Shown one piece after another: positions 17,737 to 26,622 of a stretch of DNA of 64,000 bases (position 1 is its first letter; the number at the start of each line of letters is the position of its first letter). The stretch is from Oceanisphaera pacifica (GTDB lineage Bacteria > Pseudomonadota > Gammaproteobacteria > Enterobacterales > Aeromonadaceae). Location: NCBI RefSeq assembly GCF_017498065.1, contig NZ_JAGDFX010000013.1, forward strand, positions 37,777-101,776, given 5' to 3'. The notes under the pieces were generated by a model. It saw only the letters and a program-made list of their open reading frames with translations, was not told the DNA's origin and did no database searches. A program made the translations under genes and the position numbers.

Positions 17737-19956
17737 TTACTGAAGTTCGTGGGTGTCTGCATCTGTTATGGCGTCTTGTTGCTGAAAGCCTTGAGCCAGT
17801 TGGTATAGATCATTGACCAGCAAGGTAATATGACTTAATAGCTGTTGATTGAGGATTAGCCAGTCATCCTGGGAGTTGCCCTGCTTATCAAAGTCATGAG
17901 CTGCTGCACGGTTTGTTGCTGCAATATTAAGAACAGGCGAAGAAACAGGCTGAGTGTGCTCATTGCGCAATGCCTTTGCCGCGACATTCAGCTGGTTTAC
18001 CAGTTGCACAATTTTAGGGCCATGTGCTTGTTGTAATAAGCGACTTTGCGCGCGATGAGCACCCAAGGTTGACAGATAAGACAACAGAGCATGATTACGA
18101 TAGGCAATATCAAAACATAAGTTAAGCCAGTATTTAGGTACAGGTTCAACCCGAATATTTTGCCATGCCAAAGCCAGCTGGTTATCGGCTAAGTGCGCCT
18201 GTTTGCGTGAAAGGCGATAATCAAGGTTGTCATTTCGTCCCTCAGTAAATTGCTGGGTAATGGCGGCTAAATAGCCGGCGTTGGCCTCCATGGCATCGGC
18301 CATTAACCGAGGTAAATAGCGGCGCTGCCAGTCTGGCCAAATAAACCAGACAGCAACAAAAGCCAATGCGCAGCCAATTAAGGTATCAAATAAGCGCGGT
18401 AGCCAAATCAACTCACTGGCACCACCTTGTAAATTAAAGGCCAACAGCACAAATAAGGTCACAAAGCCGACAGCCCAACTGTAATACACCTTTATTTGGG
18501 TAAAGAAGATAAAAGCCCCCAATAGCAAGATCATTAATTGGGCGCCAATAGAGGGAAAAAAATACAACAGCGGCACGGCGGCCAAAATGCCACCTAGAGT
18601 GCCTAATATGCGCTGCACAAGCCGCTTGCGGGTAGCACTAAAGCTTGGCTGACATACAAATAAGATAGTGAGTAATATCCAATAACCGCGCTCAAATTCA
18701 AAATAGGCAATTAAGCTATAACCTAGCGCAAAACATAAGCACAAGCGGGTGCTGTGGCGAAATAATAAAGAGTCAGGATGAAACAGCGCCTTTAGTTTAG
18801 GCCAAAAAGGCTGGCGCTTAGGTTTTGCAAGCTCAACGGTAATGGCTTCGGGTAAGGGTTGGCGCTGTGTTAAAGACTCGGCGCGTACTAACCCCTGATG
18901 TAGGCGTGCCATATTGCGGCCTAAATACTTAAGCGGACTTAATAAATGGGGAGGATAGTCTTGTTGTAAGTGACTGTAATTAAGCTGATCTTCCAGCGCA
19001 CTTAACTCCCAAGTGAGGCGCTTAGGATGTTGGTAAGCATTATGGGTTAAAATGGCATAACCCAGTTTATAACAAGACTCCCCCAGCCCAACCAGTAGCG
19101 TTTGATAACCTTTTAATATATCTAGTTGTTTCAGATCTTGATTAAGCGCTTGGTACGAGTAATGGCTAGAGGTGGCCCGTTCGTGCATGTCTTGTACCAA
19201 TAAGTACAAAGCCAGTAATCGGCCCAGCTCGTCTTGCTGTGCGTGACCTGCCTGGCCTTGAATACGCCGATTAAGCATTTGCTTGGTGTTTTCTAGCGCA
19301 CTCACCAGCTGAATATTTAACTGCGCGAGTTGATGGCGCAAGTGTTGATGCTGTTGATCGGGGCTATCAAAAAAGCGCGACTTTTCTAATAAGTAACGTG
19401 ACAGTGAAAAATAGCACTGCGCTAATTGCTCATGTACTTGTTTATAAGGCCAAATTAATAATACCAACCAAGACAACAGGCCATACCAAGCCGCCCCTAA
19501 GGTTAATAACAGGGGTTGGTACCAGAAGCTGGGGCTGTCGGGGTGGCCTTGCATGGCATATAAAGAGATTAATAATATCCCAAACCCCAAGGTGCCGGCC
19601 GTTGGCCCCCAAGCGGCCATTAAAATTAAAACTAAGGCACTAATTACCAATAAGGGACCAAACAGCAAGGGGGTGTCAATGGTTAGGGTGACCAAACAAA
19701 TGGCAATAAAAAAGCACACTAAGCTTAATAATAGATGGCGCAGGCGACCTTTGGGGTCTTGATCGACTTCGCTCAATGCACCCGCCATTATACCTAAGGT
19801 GAGCGTGACTGCTGCGGGGGTGTGATCTAACCACCAACCGGGCAGCAATACACTTGCCATAGCCAACAAGACTTTAATGGCAAAAAAGAAATGACTGTTG
19901 GTAAACAGTCGCCTTAGCCAAGACACAAGAGCAGGGGCAGTAATCGCTGATGGCAT
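17737..19956 (-). CDS. yccS: YccS-family inner-membrane protein (FUSC)
   Basis: A 739-residue inner-membrane protein of the YccS/YhfK (FUSC) family. Two blocks of hydrophobic helices are visible, at about residues 20-180 (for example TLGFGILLISLYAM and LPGWWLDHTPAAVTLTLGIM) and 395-550 (YWILLTILFVCQPSFSATRK and ALAFVAVWFIWPDWQRRYLP), separated by and followed by soluble helical regions of about 200 residues. Related proteins resemble aromatic-acid or small-molecule exporters, but the substrate of YccS is not established. Likely co-transcribed with tusE. A terminator upstream at 20061-20083 separates it from yccA. Confidence 0.9.
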   Translation of the reverse strand: MPSAITAPALVSWLRRLFTNSHFFFAIKVLLAMASVLLPGWWLDHTPAAVTLTLGIMAGALSEVDQDPKGRLRHLLLSLVCFFIAICLVTLTIDTPLLFGPLLVISALVLILMAAWGPTAGTLGFGILLISLYAMQGHPDSPSFWYQPLLLTLGAAWYGLLSWLVLLIWPYKQVHEQLAQCYFSLSRYLLEKSRFFDSPDQQHQHLRHQLAQLNIQLVSALENTKQMLNRRIQGQAGHAQQDELGRLLALYLLVQDMHERATSSHYSYQALNQDLKQLDILKGYQTLLVGLGESCYKLGYAILTHNAYQHPKRLTWELSALEDQLNYSHLQQDYPPHLLSPLKYLGRNMARLHQGLVRAESLTQRQPLPEAITVELAKPKRQPFWPKLKALFHPDSLLFRHSTRLCLCFALGYSLIAYFEFERGYWILLTILFVCQPSFSATRKRLVQRILGTLGGILAAVPLLYFFPSIGAQLMILLLGAFIFFTQIKVYYSWAVGFVTLFVLLAFNLQGGASELIWLPRLFDTLIGCALAFVAVWFIWPDWQRRYLPRLMADAMEANAGYLAAITQQFTEGRNDNLDYRLSRKQAHLADNQLALAWQNIRVEPVPKYWLNLCFDIAYRNHALLSYLSTLGAHRAQSRLLQQAHGPKIVQLVNQLNVAAKALRNEHTQPVSSPVLNIAATNRAAAHDFDKQGNSQDDWLILNQQLLSHITLLVNDLYQLAQGFQQQDAITDADTHELQ

Positions 19957-20060
19957 TTAATGGCTCACTATAAAGTTAAACGAATCAAGTTGTCAGTGCA
20001 AAGAACCTGAGCAACTAGCTTAGCGCGTTCTGCATGTATTAATAGCGTATAGGCATAAAA

Positions 20061-20083
20061 AAAGCCCCATCAAGGGGCTTTTT
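20061..20083 (-). terminator. Terminator of yccA
   Basis: Stem AAAGCCCC / GGGGCTTT with a 5-base loop. On the minus strand the GGGGC half is followed by a run of T (plus-strand A run from 20057). It separates yccA from yccS. Confidence 0.88.
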
Positions 20084-20099
20084 GTAAGTGAGCTGCAAC

Positions 20100-20759
20100 T
20101 TAGTCGCGGCTTAAGCCTAACAAGCTGAGTAGGCTTAAAAAGATATTGAAGATAGACACATACAAGGTAATAGTGGCTGAAATATAGTTGCGCTCACCGC
20201 CATGAATAATGGCACTGGTTTGCATTAAAATTGCGCCAGAGGAGAACAAGATAAACAGTGCACTCAGCGCTTGGCTAAGGGCGGGAATGTGAAAGAACAA
20301 ATTGGCAACCACACCCACCAGTAAAATCACAAAACCGGCCATCATCATGCCACCTAAAAAAGACATGTCTTTTTTGGTGGTTAGTACATAAGCGGATAAG
20401 GATAAGAAAGTGAGCGCAGTACCGCCTAAGGCGAGCATCACGGTTTCGGTACCGCTGGCAGAGCTTAGGTAGTGATTAATAATAGGGCCAATGGTGTAGC
20501 CGGTGAAGGCAGTAAAGGCGAAAATAAAGACTAAGCCTAAGCCGCTATCACGATTTTTTTCGGTTAAAAACATCAGGCCATAAAAGCCGACTAAAGTAAT
20601 AATTAAGCCAGGACGAGGCAGCCCCATCATGGCACTAACACCCGCACCCAAAGAGGCGGCTATTAATGTCATGGCTAACAACATATAGGTATTACGTAAT
20701 ACCTTATTAGTGGCCAGCTCACTGGTTTGTGTGCGTGGAATCGAGTTTTGGTATCGCAT
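20100..20759 (-). CDS. yccA: BAX-inhibitor-1 family protein YccA
   Basis: A 219-residue inner-membrane protein with seven predicted hydrophobic segments. In E. coli YccA is a substrate and modulator of the FtsH protease and protects against membrane-protein jamming. The segments VLRNTYMLLAMTLIAASLGA, YVLTTKKDMSFLGGMMMAGF and SSGAILMQTSAIIHGGERNY match it closely, with the usual ISATITLYVSIFNIFLSLLS C-terminus. ATG at 20759 follows AAGGAG at 8 bases; a TTG two codons upstream is less likely. It has its own terminator. Confidence 0.94.
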   Translation of the reverse strand: MRYQNSIPRTQTSELATNKVLRNTYMLLAMTLIAASLGAGVSAMMGLPRPGLIITLVGFYGLMFLTEKNRDSGLGLVFIFAFTAFTGYTIGPIINHYLSSASGTETVMLALGGTALTFLSLSAYVLTTKKDMSFLGGMMMAGFVILLVGVVANLFFHIPALSQALSALFILFSSGAILMQTSAIIHGGERNYISATITLYVSIFNIFLSLLSLLGLSRD

Positions 20760-20925
20760 GTTCAAAGCTCCTTAAGCTTCTTCTTTACGGGGTTAAGTAT
20801 GAGTTAACAAGGCGAATGCCGTGTTGTCATTACTTGACCGAATATATTGGCAAATCAATACACCTATTTGGGCATAAAATGGCCGAATTGTCGAGTGTTG
20901 TGTGATGATTGCTCTATCAATGAAA

Positions 20926-20958
20926 GCGCATATTGCTGGAGTTAGCAGCAATGTGCGC
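20926..20958. other. Stem-loop upstream of tRNA-Ser
   Basis: A 13-bp stem (GCGCATATTGCTG / CAGCAATGTGCGC, one G-T pair) with a 7-base loop, in the gap between yccA and the tRNA. No T tract follows in either direction. Function unknown. Confidence 0.5.
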
Positions 20959-20996
20959 ATAAAATATGCGTTTGAACAAAAATAGTGATTTATCCG

Positions 20997-21026
20997 TTTA
21001 CAAGGGCCGGTTAACTTAGGTATTAT
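20997..21026 (+). promoter_or_regulatory. Promoter of tRNA-Ser
   Basis: TTTACA (20997-21002) and TATTAT (21021-21026) with an 18-base spacer, placing transcription start a few bases before the mature tRNA 5' end at 21038. Confidence 0.6.
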
Positions 21027-21037
21027 TCATCCCGTTC

Positions 21038-21128
21038 GGAGGGGTGGCAGAGTGGTTGAATGCACCGGTCTTGAAAACCGGCATGGGTTTATAGCCCATC
21101 CAGGGTTCAAATCCCTGCTCCTCCGCCA
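21038..21128 (+). tRNA. tRNA-Ser (anticodon UGA)
   Basis: A 91-base tRNA including encoded CCA. The acceptor stem pairs GGAGGGG with CTCCTCC. The anticodon arm CCGGT-CTTGAAA-ACCGG gives anticodon TGA. A long variable arm (GCATGGGTTTATAGCCCATC) marks it as class II, and the T arm is CAGGGTTCAAATCCCTG. It would read UCA and related serine codons. No integrase or direct repeat of its 3' end was seen nearby, so it does not look like an occupied integration site. Confidence 0.97.
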
Positions 21129-21134
21129 TTTTAC

Positions 21135-21172
21135 AAAAAGCCCGCTGCGTTTACTCGTAGCGGGCTTTTTGC
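21135..21172 (+). terminator. Terminator of tRNA-Ser
   Basis: Stem AAAAAGCCCGCT / AGCGGGCTTTTT with a 12-base loop, beginning 7 bases after the tRNA CCA end. Confidence 0.88.
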
Positions 21173-21207
21173 TTTCTAAAAAACCAAACCTGCTTAGAGA
21201 CTTAGCG

Positions 21208-21897
21208 ATGGATATATTGCGCACCGACCCCGACTATTTGGTCATTAATAAGCCCGCTGGCATTGGCATGCACCAAGAAGGAGATCAACCGGGTCTAGTG
21301 CGCCTACTCAGTGAGCTGCGAGGAGAAGTGCTGTATCCGGTACATCGGCTGGATAAAATGACCACGGGTGTATTATTGCTAGCCCGTCATCGCGATGCGA
21401 ATCGTGAACTCAGCCGCCAATTTGCTGAGCGCAAAACACAAAAGTATTACGTTGCGCTATCTGCTAATAAACCCACTAAAAAGCAGGGGCTGGTTAAAGG
21501 GGATATGGAAAAAGCACGAGGAGGCAGCTGGAAGTTATCTCGCCGACTAACCAATCCCGCCATTACGCGTTTTCATAGTTGTTTATTGGCAGATCCTTCG
21601 CCCACATCTGTAGAACCCAATTCATACCCAAAGCCCTTGCGGGGCTTTTTATTGGCACCGCTAACCGGCAAAACCCACCAACTTAGGGTGGCATTAAAAA
21701 GCCAAGCTTGTCCCATATTAGGTGATACGCGCTATGGGGGAGCCTTGTCAGATAGAGGCTATTTACATGCCTGGCAGCTGGGCTTTGAATATCAAGATAA
21801 GTCGATTTGCGTGCGCGCACCCTTTACCTCTGGTTCACATTTTTTAACCCATCAGCAGCAATTAACCCACTGGATTGATGACATACTAACGGCCTAA
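21208..21897 (+). CDS. RluA-family RNA pseudouridine synthase (TIGR01621-like)
   Basis: A 229-residue pseudouridine synthase that isomerises specific uridines in RNA. The catalytic Asp lies in the RluA motif YPVHRLDKMTTGVLLLAR (about residues 45-62). Supporting motifs are YLVINKPAGIGMHQEG at the N-terminus, LLAPLTGKTHQLRVALKSQA and ILGDTRYGG. It resembles the compact class without an S4 domain, so the target RNA cannot be named. The open frame runs back through the tRNA gene to 21052, but the real start must lie after the tRNA and its terminator; ATG at 21208 fits the family N-terminus. The ribosome binding site AGAGA is weak. Confidence 0.88.
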   Translation: MDILRTDPDYLVINKPAGIGMHQEGDQPGLVRLLSELRGEVLYPVHRLDKMTTGVLLLARHRDANRELSRQFAERKTQKYYVALSANKPTKKQGLVKGDMEKARGGSWKLSRRLTNPAITRFHSCLLADPSPTSVEPNSYPKPLRGFLLAPLTGKTHQLRVALKSQACPILGDTRYGGALSDRGYLHAWQLGFEYQDKSICVRAPFTSGSHFLTHQQQLTHWIDDILTA

Positions 21898-21918
21898 ATT
21901 AAGCAAGCGAGGTGAGTC

Positions 21919-22608
21919 ATGCAATATTGGATAATGGGTGGCGGTGGCATAGGGGCGGCGTTGGCTCAAGCTTGTGTGGCACGAGGGAGTCAGGTACTAG
22001 TTTTAAGTCGTACTAACCCCCAGTTAGCTGAGGTTGACTGGTTGGCCGTCGATAATACCGATCAAGACGCGTTAGCCAAGGCCATTGCCGATTACCCTTT
22101 GCCAGCTCGAGTGATTAACACCCTCGGCATGCTACACCAAGGTGAGCAACAGCCAGAAAAGCGTATTGAGCAGCTTAGTGAGGCCGCCTTTAATAATAGC
22201 CTGCGTATTAATACTTGGCCGACTTTGGCGATGGCACAATTATTATCGCAACGCCTAACGCGCACTACACCATTACAGTTTGCTGCCTTATCGGCGCGGG
22301 TGGGCAGTATTAGCGATAATAGAGCCGGTGGCTGGTATAGCTATCGCGTGAGCAAAGCTGCCCTTAATATGGCGATAAAAACGGTGAGCATTGAATGGCA
22401 GCGCTGTTTTCCTCATGCCAGCATAGTTGGACTGCACCCAGGTACAGTGGCGACAGAGCTGTCTTCTCCTTTTCGGTCGAGTTTGGCCGCGGGGCAATTA
22501 CACACCCCAGCCCAAGCGGCGCAAGACTTACTCATGGTGTTAGATAACTTATCTCATCAAGACTCAGGTCGGCTATTTGCATGGGACGGCCAAGAAATAC
22601 AACCTTGA
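21919..22608 (+). CDS. Short-chain dehydrogenase/reductase (SDR) family protein
   Basis: A 229-residue Rossmann-fold oxidoreductase. The dinucleotide-binding loop is unusual (MGGGGIGAALAQACVARG, residues 6-23), the expected NTLGMLH sits in the NNAG position, and the catalytic pair is in YSYRVSKAALNMAIK. The C-terminus GQLHTPAQAAQDLLMVLDNL is like the CsgA-type SDRs, where substrates are poorly defined. It starts 21 bases after the pseudouridine synthase stop with GAGGTGAG upstream, so the two are probably co-transcribed. The biochemical role is unknown. Confidence 0.85.
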   Translation: MQYWIMGGGGIGAALAQACVARGSQVLVLSRTNPQLAEVDWLAVDNTDQDALAKAIADYPLPARVINTLGMLHQGEQQPEKRIEQLSEAAFNNSLRINTWPTLAMAQLLSQRLTRTTPLQFAALSARVGSISDNRAGGWYSYRVSKAALNMAIKTVSIEWQRCFPHASIVGLHPGTVATELSSPFRSSLAAGQLHTPAQAAQDLLMVLDNLSHQDSGRLFAWDGQEIQP

Positions 22609-22620
22609 TGTATTAGGCTG

Positions 22621-22635
22621 CAAACAGACAGTTTG
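22621..22635. promoter_or_regulatory. Palindrome upstream of fruB
   Basis: CAAAC-AGACA-GTTTG, a 5-bp inverted repeat about 100 bases before fruB. A close Cra/FruR site (TGAAACGTTTCA-like) was not found, so this is the only operator candidate noticed. It resembles the PsrA pattern with one extra spacer base. Confidence 0.35.
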
Positions 22636-22732
22636 TGTGAGGATGCCAGCAGAATACCTAAACTGTGATGTTTTTAGCGTGCTTTTAGCTTAGTGTTTGA
22701 TGTTATTAAGCTATAAGCAAGGGATGGATTTC

Positions 22733-25666
22733 ATGCTGGCATTATCGATTAACGATATTAAAGTGGGTGTCGAGTTAGCTGATAAAAACGCCGTTATTCA
22801 CGCGCTAGCCCACTGGCTAGAAGAAGATGGCCATGTGGCTTCTGGCTACCAAGCCGGCATGATGGCTAGAGAAGCAAAAGCCGCGACTTATCTGGGCCAA
22901 GGTATTGCCATCCCCCATGGCACGCAAGCATGCCGACACCTGATTCAAAATACCGGCATTAAAGTGTTGCACCTGCCACAAGGGGTGGAGTGGGGAGACG
23001 GCGAAAAAGCCTATCTAGTATTAGGCATTGCTGCCCGCTCAGACGAACACCTCGATTTACTTAAACAGCTGGCTAAAACCCTCTCTCAAGATAACCTACA
23101 AAAACGCGTGATGGCGATCACCGAGCCTGAGCAGGTGCTGGCGCTACTACAAGACCCTGCTGAACCTAAAGAGGTGGGGTTACCTCTTGTGCACATCGCG
23201 ACCGAGCTGGATGCAGAAACCTTATTGCAGCTGACTGATCACGCCTTAGAGTTAGTGTCTTGCAGCACACAAGAGCAAGCCCAGTTAAGGCAGGCCGCGC
23301 CCATTCATATTGGGCAGGGATGGTGGCTAAGTCAAACCAATGCCTGTCATGGGCCGAGCCAAGCCGCCTTAGTTACGGCTAATGTGCATAGCCCATTGCT
23401 TATGCAAACGCCTGCGGTGCGTGGGGTGTTAGTGTTATTTGTGAAAGGGGTGGGCCATAAGGCTTTACTGGATCAATTACTGGCTTGGTTAGCGGTCAAG
23501 CAAGGAGCTGCACTGGCGGCTTTACACTCAGCCACCGCCTTACTTGACGCCTTAGAGGCAGGGCCTGCGGCTTATGCGCAACAGCGTCATAGTACTGAGC
23601 AGATTGCCGTGGTGCGTAATACCCACGGTATCCATGCCCGCCCTGGGGCCATATTAGTACAGATTGCTAAGCAATTTGAGGCCGAAGTACAGGTGCGCAA
23701 CCTTGAAGGTGACGGCCAGTGGATGTCGGCAAAAAGCTTAATGCAAATGATAAGTTTAGGCGCAAAGCGCGGGCACCAGCTGTTATTTTCGGCCTCAGGG
23801 GCAGATAGTGAAGCGGCGGTATCTGCACTGGTGAATGGCGTTAAAGAGGGGCTGGGAGAGGCATTGGGTGAAGACTTAGTCGAAGATGTACTCGCCCCTG
23901 AACAAGCAACTCATGAAATACAGTCGCAAGATGAGGCTCAAACTAAGCCGATAACGCTGGAGCCAAACACTGAGTTAACTGGGGTAGCCGCCGCCGCAGG
24001 CGTGGCCATTGGGCCAGTGTTTGTTGATGTAGCTGTGCAATTTGACTATCCCCAACAAGGGGAAGATACAGTGACAGAAAAAGCCGCGTTAGCCGCGGCC
24101 ATTGAGCAAGCTTGCCATGACTTAAGCAAGGCACAGGCCCACAGCCACGACCCTCAGGCGAGTGACATTATAGCGATGCACCAAGAGCTATTAGCGGATC
24201 CCGCATTAAGCTTTGGGGTGAATTGTCGTATTAGCCAAGGCCAATCCGCCCCCGCGGCTTGGTGGAGCGAAATTAATTTAGCCGCCACTCGCCAAGCCAA
24301 TAACAAAGACGCCTTATTAGCAGAGCGCGCCGCCGATATTCGTGATGTGGGGCGCCGTGTGATGGCTATTTTATGTGACAGTCCCGCCAGTATCCCTCCT
24401 GAGCATCCTTATATTTGGGTCGCTCAAGAAATTGGCCCCTCGCAGTTGGTTAATCTAGACCCACAACAGGTATTAGGCATTGTAACAGTAAGTGGAGGGG
24501 CGGCATCTCATAGTGCTATTTTAGCCGCTGCCTTAGGCATTCCGGCCTTAGCGGGTGTTAATGGCGCTGTAATGACAATTAAAAACGCGACTCATGCTAT
24601 TTTAGATGGCAATCGGGGCTGTTTAACCATCGCCCCCGATGCATCAATACGCCAGCAAGCCCAAGCGCAACAACGCCAAGCTAAGCAAGCAGCAGCGCGG
24701 GCGTGGGAGGAGCGAGACCTAGCCGCTATCACCCAAGATAAGCACCGCATTGACGTGGCAGCTAACTTAGGTGGTATAAAAGACGCGTCGCAAGTGCTGG
24801 CATCCGGTGGCGATGGTGTTGGGCTGTTACGTACCGAGTTTGTGTTTATGTCGCGGCGCAGTGCACCGGATCTTGCTAGCCAAACCGCCTTATATCGCCC
24901 ATTATTTGATGCACTAAAAGGGCGGCCTTTATTGGCGCGCACCTTAGATGTGGGCGGCGATAAACCCCTGCCTTACTGGTCAAGCCCTAAAGAAGATAAC
25001 CCCTTTTTAGGGGTGCGCGGTATTCGGTTATGCCAACAGCATCCGGCGCTGCTCAAAACGCAAATTCGCGCCTTATTAATGGCGGCCAATAACCGGCCGG
25101 TGCGCATTATGTTCCCTATGATCACTGATATTGCCGAGTGGCGCTGGGCAAAAGACAGGGTTAATGAGATACAAGCCGAGCTTAACGCGACGCAAGTTGA
25201 GCTGGGCATAATGATAGAAGTGCCAGCAGCGGCGCTGTGTGCCCCAGTGTTTGCGCAAGAAGTCGACTTTTTTAGTATTGGTACCAACGATCTTACGCAA
25301 TATACCATGGCCGTAGACAGGGGTAATGGTGAGTTGGCCTACCTGGGTGATGGGTTACATCCGAGTGTGTTACAACTGATAAAAATGACAGTGGAGGCCG
25401 CACACCAGCAAGGTAAATGGGTGGGGGTGTGTGGCGAGCTGGCGGCCGATGCCCAAGCTGTGCCGATTTTATTGGGGCTAGGCGTAGATGAGTTATCGGT
25501 GAGCTTAGCGCGTTTGCCGTTAGTAAAATCACAAATACGACAATTATCTTTTGCGCACTGCCAGTGGTTAGCCCAGCAGGCGTTAGTTGCCGACGATGCG
25601 GCCGGTGTTCGACGGTTAATGAGCCAAGCTGAAAAAGGCATTGCACCAGATAAGGAGCCAGGCTGA
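22733..25666 (+). CDS. fruB: Fructose PTS multiphosphoryl transfer protein (EIIA-HPr-EI fusion)
   Basis: A 977-residue cytosolic phosphocarrier joining three PTS functions. Residues 1-145 are fructose-type EIIA, with the phospho-His in GIAIPHGTQACRH. A linker domain leads to an FPr/HPr domain at about 290-380, with active His in NTHGIHARPGAILVQIAK. From about 410 to the end is Enzyme I, with active His in SGGAASHSAILAAALGIPAL, the PEP-binding GLLRTEFVFM, and IEVPAAALCAPVFA then FFSIGTNDLTQYTMAVDRGN. PEP phosphate can therefore pass along one polypeptide to fructose via FruA. ATG at 22733 follows AAGGGA at 9 bases. It overlaps fruK by one base (TGATG). Confidence 0.95.
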   Translation: MLALSINDIKVGVELADKNAVIHALAHWLEEDGHVASGYQAGMMAREAKAATYLGQGIAIPHGTQACRHLIQNTGIKVLHLPQGVEWGDGEKAYLVLGIAARSDEHLDLLKQLAKTLSQDNLQKRVMAITEPEQVLALLQDPAEPKEVGLPLVHIATELDAETLLQLTDHALELVSCSTQEQAQLRQAAPIHIGQGWWLSQTNACHGPSQAALVTANVHSPLLMQTPAVRGVLVLFVKGVGHKALLDQLLAWLAVKQGAALAALHSATALLDALEAGPAAYAQQRHSTEQIAVVRNTHGIHARPGAILVQIAKQFEAEVQVRNLEGDGQWMSAKSLMQMISLGAKRGHQLLFSASGADSEAAVSALVNGVKEGLGEALGEDLVEDVLAPEQATHEIQSQDEAQTKPITLEPNTELTGVAAAAGVAIGPVFVDVAVQFDYPQQGEDTVTEKAALAAAIEQACHDLSKAQAHSHDPQASDIIAMHQELLADPALSFGVNCRISQGQSAPAAWWSEINLAATRQANNKDALLAERAADIRDVGRRVMAILCDSPASIPPEHPYIWVAQEIGPSQLVNLDPQQVLGIVTVSGGAASHSAILAAALGIPALAGVNGAVMTIKNATHAILDGNRGCLTIAPDASIRQQAQAQQRQAKQAAARAWEERDLAAITQDKHRIDVAANLGGIKDASQVLASGGDGVGLLRTEFVFMSRRSAPDLASQTALYRPLFDALKGRPLLARTLDVGGDKPLPYWSSPKEDNPFLGVRGIRLCQQHPALLKTQIRALLMAANNRPVRIMFPMITDIAEWRWAKDRVNEIQAELNATQVELGIMIEVPAAALCAPVFAQEVDFFSIGTNDLTQYTMAVDRGNGELAYLGDGLHPSVLQLIKMTVEAAHQQGKWVGVCGELAADAQAVPILLGLGVDELSVSLARLPLVKSQIRQLSFAHCQWLAQQALVADDAAGVRRLMSQAEKGIAPDKEPG

Positions 25667-26622
25667 TGAGCATAGTCACTGTCACCCTTAACCCCGCACT
25701 GGATTTAAGTGTGACCATCCCCAGCTTGCAAAAAAATCAGGTGAATATTGCGACCAACCAGCACCTTGGCCCAGCAGGTAAGGGCATTAATGTGGCGCGG
25801 GTACTGAGTGACCTCGGCCATACGCCCATTGTCACCGGTTTTTTAGGGCGTGATAACGCCGCCCCTTTCACCCAGCTATTTAGTGAGCAAGGTATAAGGG
25901 ATCACTGTCTGCGGCTGGCGGGCAATACCCGTATTAATACCAAAATTAGTGAGGGTGATGGCAGTGTTACCGATATTAATACCCCAGGGCTTGCTGTCAC
26001 CAAAGCGGCGTGGTCAAAGCTGTGTTTGCAGCTAAACGCACTCGTGGATGAGGTGGAGGTATTAGTGATCTCTGGCAGTGTGCCGCCAGGGGTGTCATTG
26101 GCGCAGTTTAGCGCGCTTATTGCTTGGGGACGCCAACATAATAAAGCGGTGATATTAGACAGCAGCCATGCCGCCCTAGAAGCCGGCATTAAAGCGCGGC
26201 CCAGCTTAATTAAACCCAACATTGATGAGCTGAGCACCTTGATGGGGCGAACCTTAAGTCATGAACCCGACATTATGGCGGCGGCGGGGCAATTACAACA
26301 GCAAGGCATTGCCCATGTGGTGGTGTCAATGGGCGCACAGGGAGTGTATTGGTTTACGCCCACCCAGTGTTGGCATGCCCAAGTACCTAAGGTTGATGTG
26401 GTGAGTACCGTTGGCGCTGGAGATAGTTTAGTTGCAGGCTTAAGTGTCGGCTTGGTTCACTCAGACACCAGCTTCTTTGATCCTGAGTCGATTTTACGCC
26501 GCGCCACCGCCTTATCACTGCTGGCCGTTACCCAAGTTGGCGTGGGCATTTACAGCAGCCAGCAATATGCGGATTATCAAGCGGCGATCACTATTACCGA
26601 GCGAGCAGCAAGGAGAGTGTAA
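25666..26622 (+). CDS. fruK: 1-phosphofructokinase
   Basis: A PfkB-family kinase of 318 residues that phosphorylates fructose-1-phosphate, the product of FruA, to fructose-1,6-bisphosphate. The signatures are LGPAGKGINVARVLSDLG (N-terminal PfkB motif), SGSVPPGVSLAQFSALI, KPNIDELSTLMG and the catalytic VVSTVGAGDSLVAGLSVGL with the GAGD aspartate. Its ATG overlaps the fruB stop by one base and its TAA overlaps the fruA ATG, so translation is probably coupled along the operon. Confidence 0.96.
   Translation: MSIVTVTLNPALDLSVTIPSLQKNQVNIATNQHLGPAGKGINVARVLSDLGHTPIVTGFLGRDNAAPFTQLFSEQGIRDHCLRLAGNTRINTKISEGDGSVTDINTPGLAVTKAAWSKLCLQLNALVDEVEVLVISGSVPPGVSLAQFSALIAWGRQHNKAVILDSSHAALEAGIKARPSLIKPNIDELSTLMGRTLSHEPDIMAAAGQLQQQGIAHVVVSMGAQGVYWFTPTQCWHAQVPKVDVVSTVGAGDSLVAGLSVGLVHSDTSFFDPESILRRATALSLLAVTQVGVGIYSSQQYADYQAAITITERAARRV

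Noticed and set aside
21038..21128. tRNA-Ser as the attachment site of an integrated island
   Set aside because: No integrase, no repeated tRNA 3' end and only ordinary genes on both sides.
21052..21207. N-terminal extension of the pseudouridine synthase through the tRNA
   Set aside because: The frame overlaps the tRNA and its terminator; homologues begin near the ATG at 21208.
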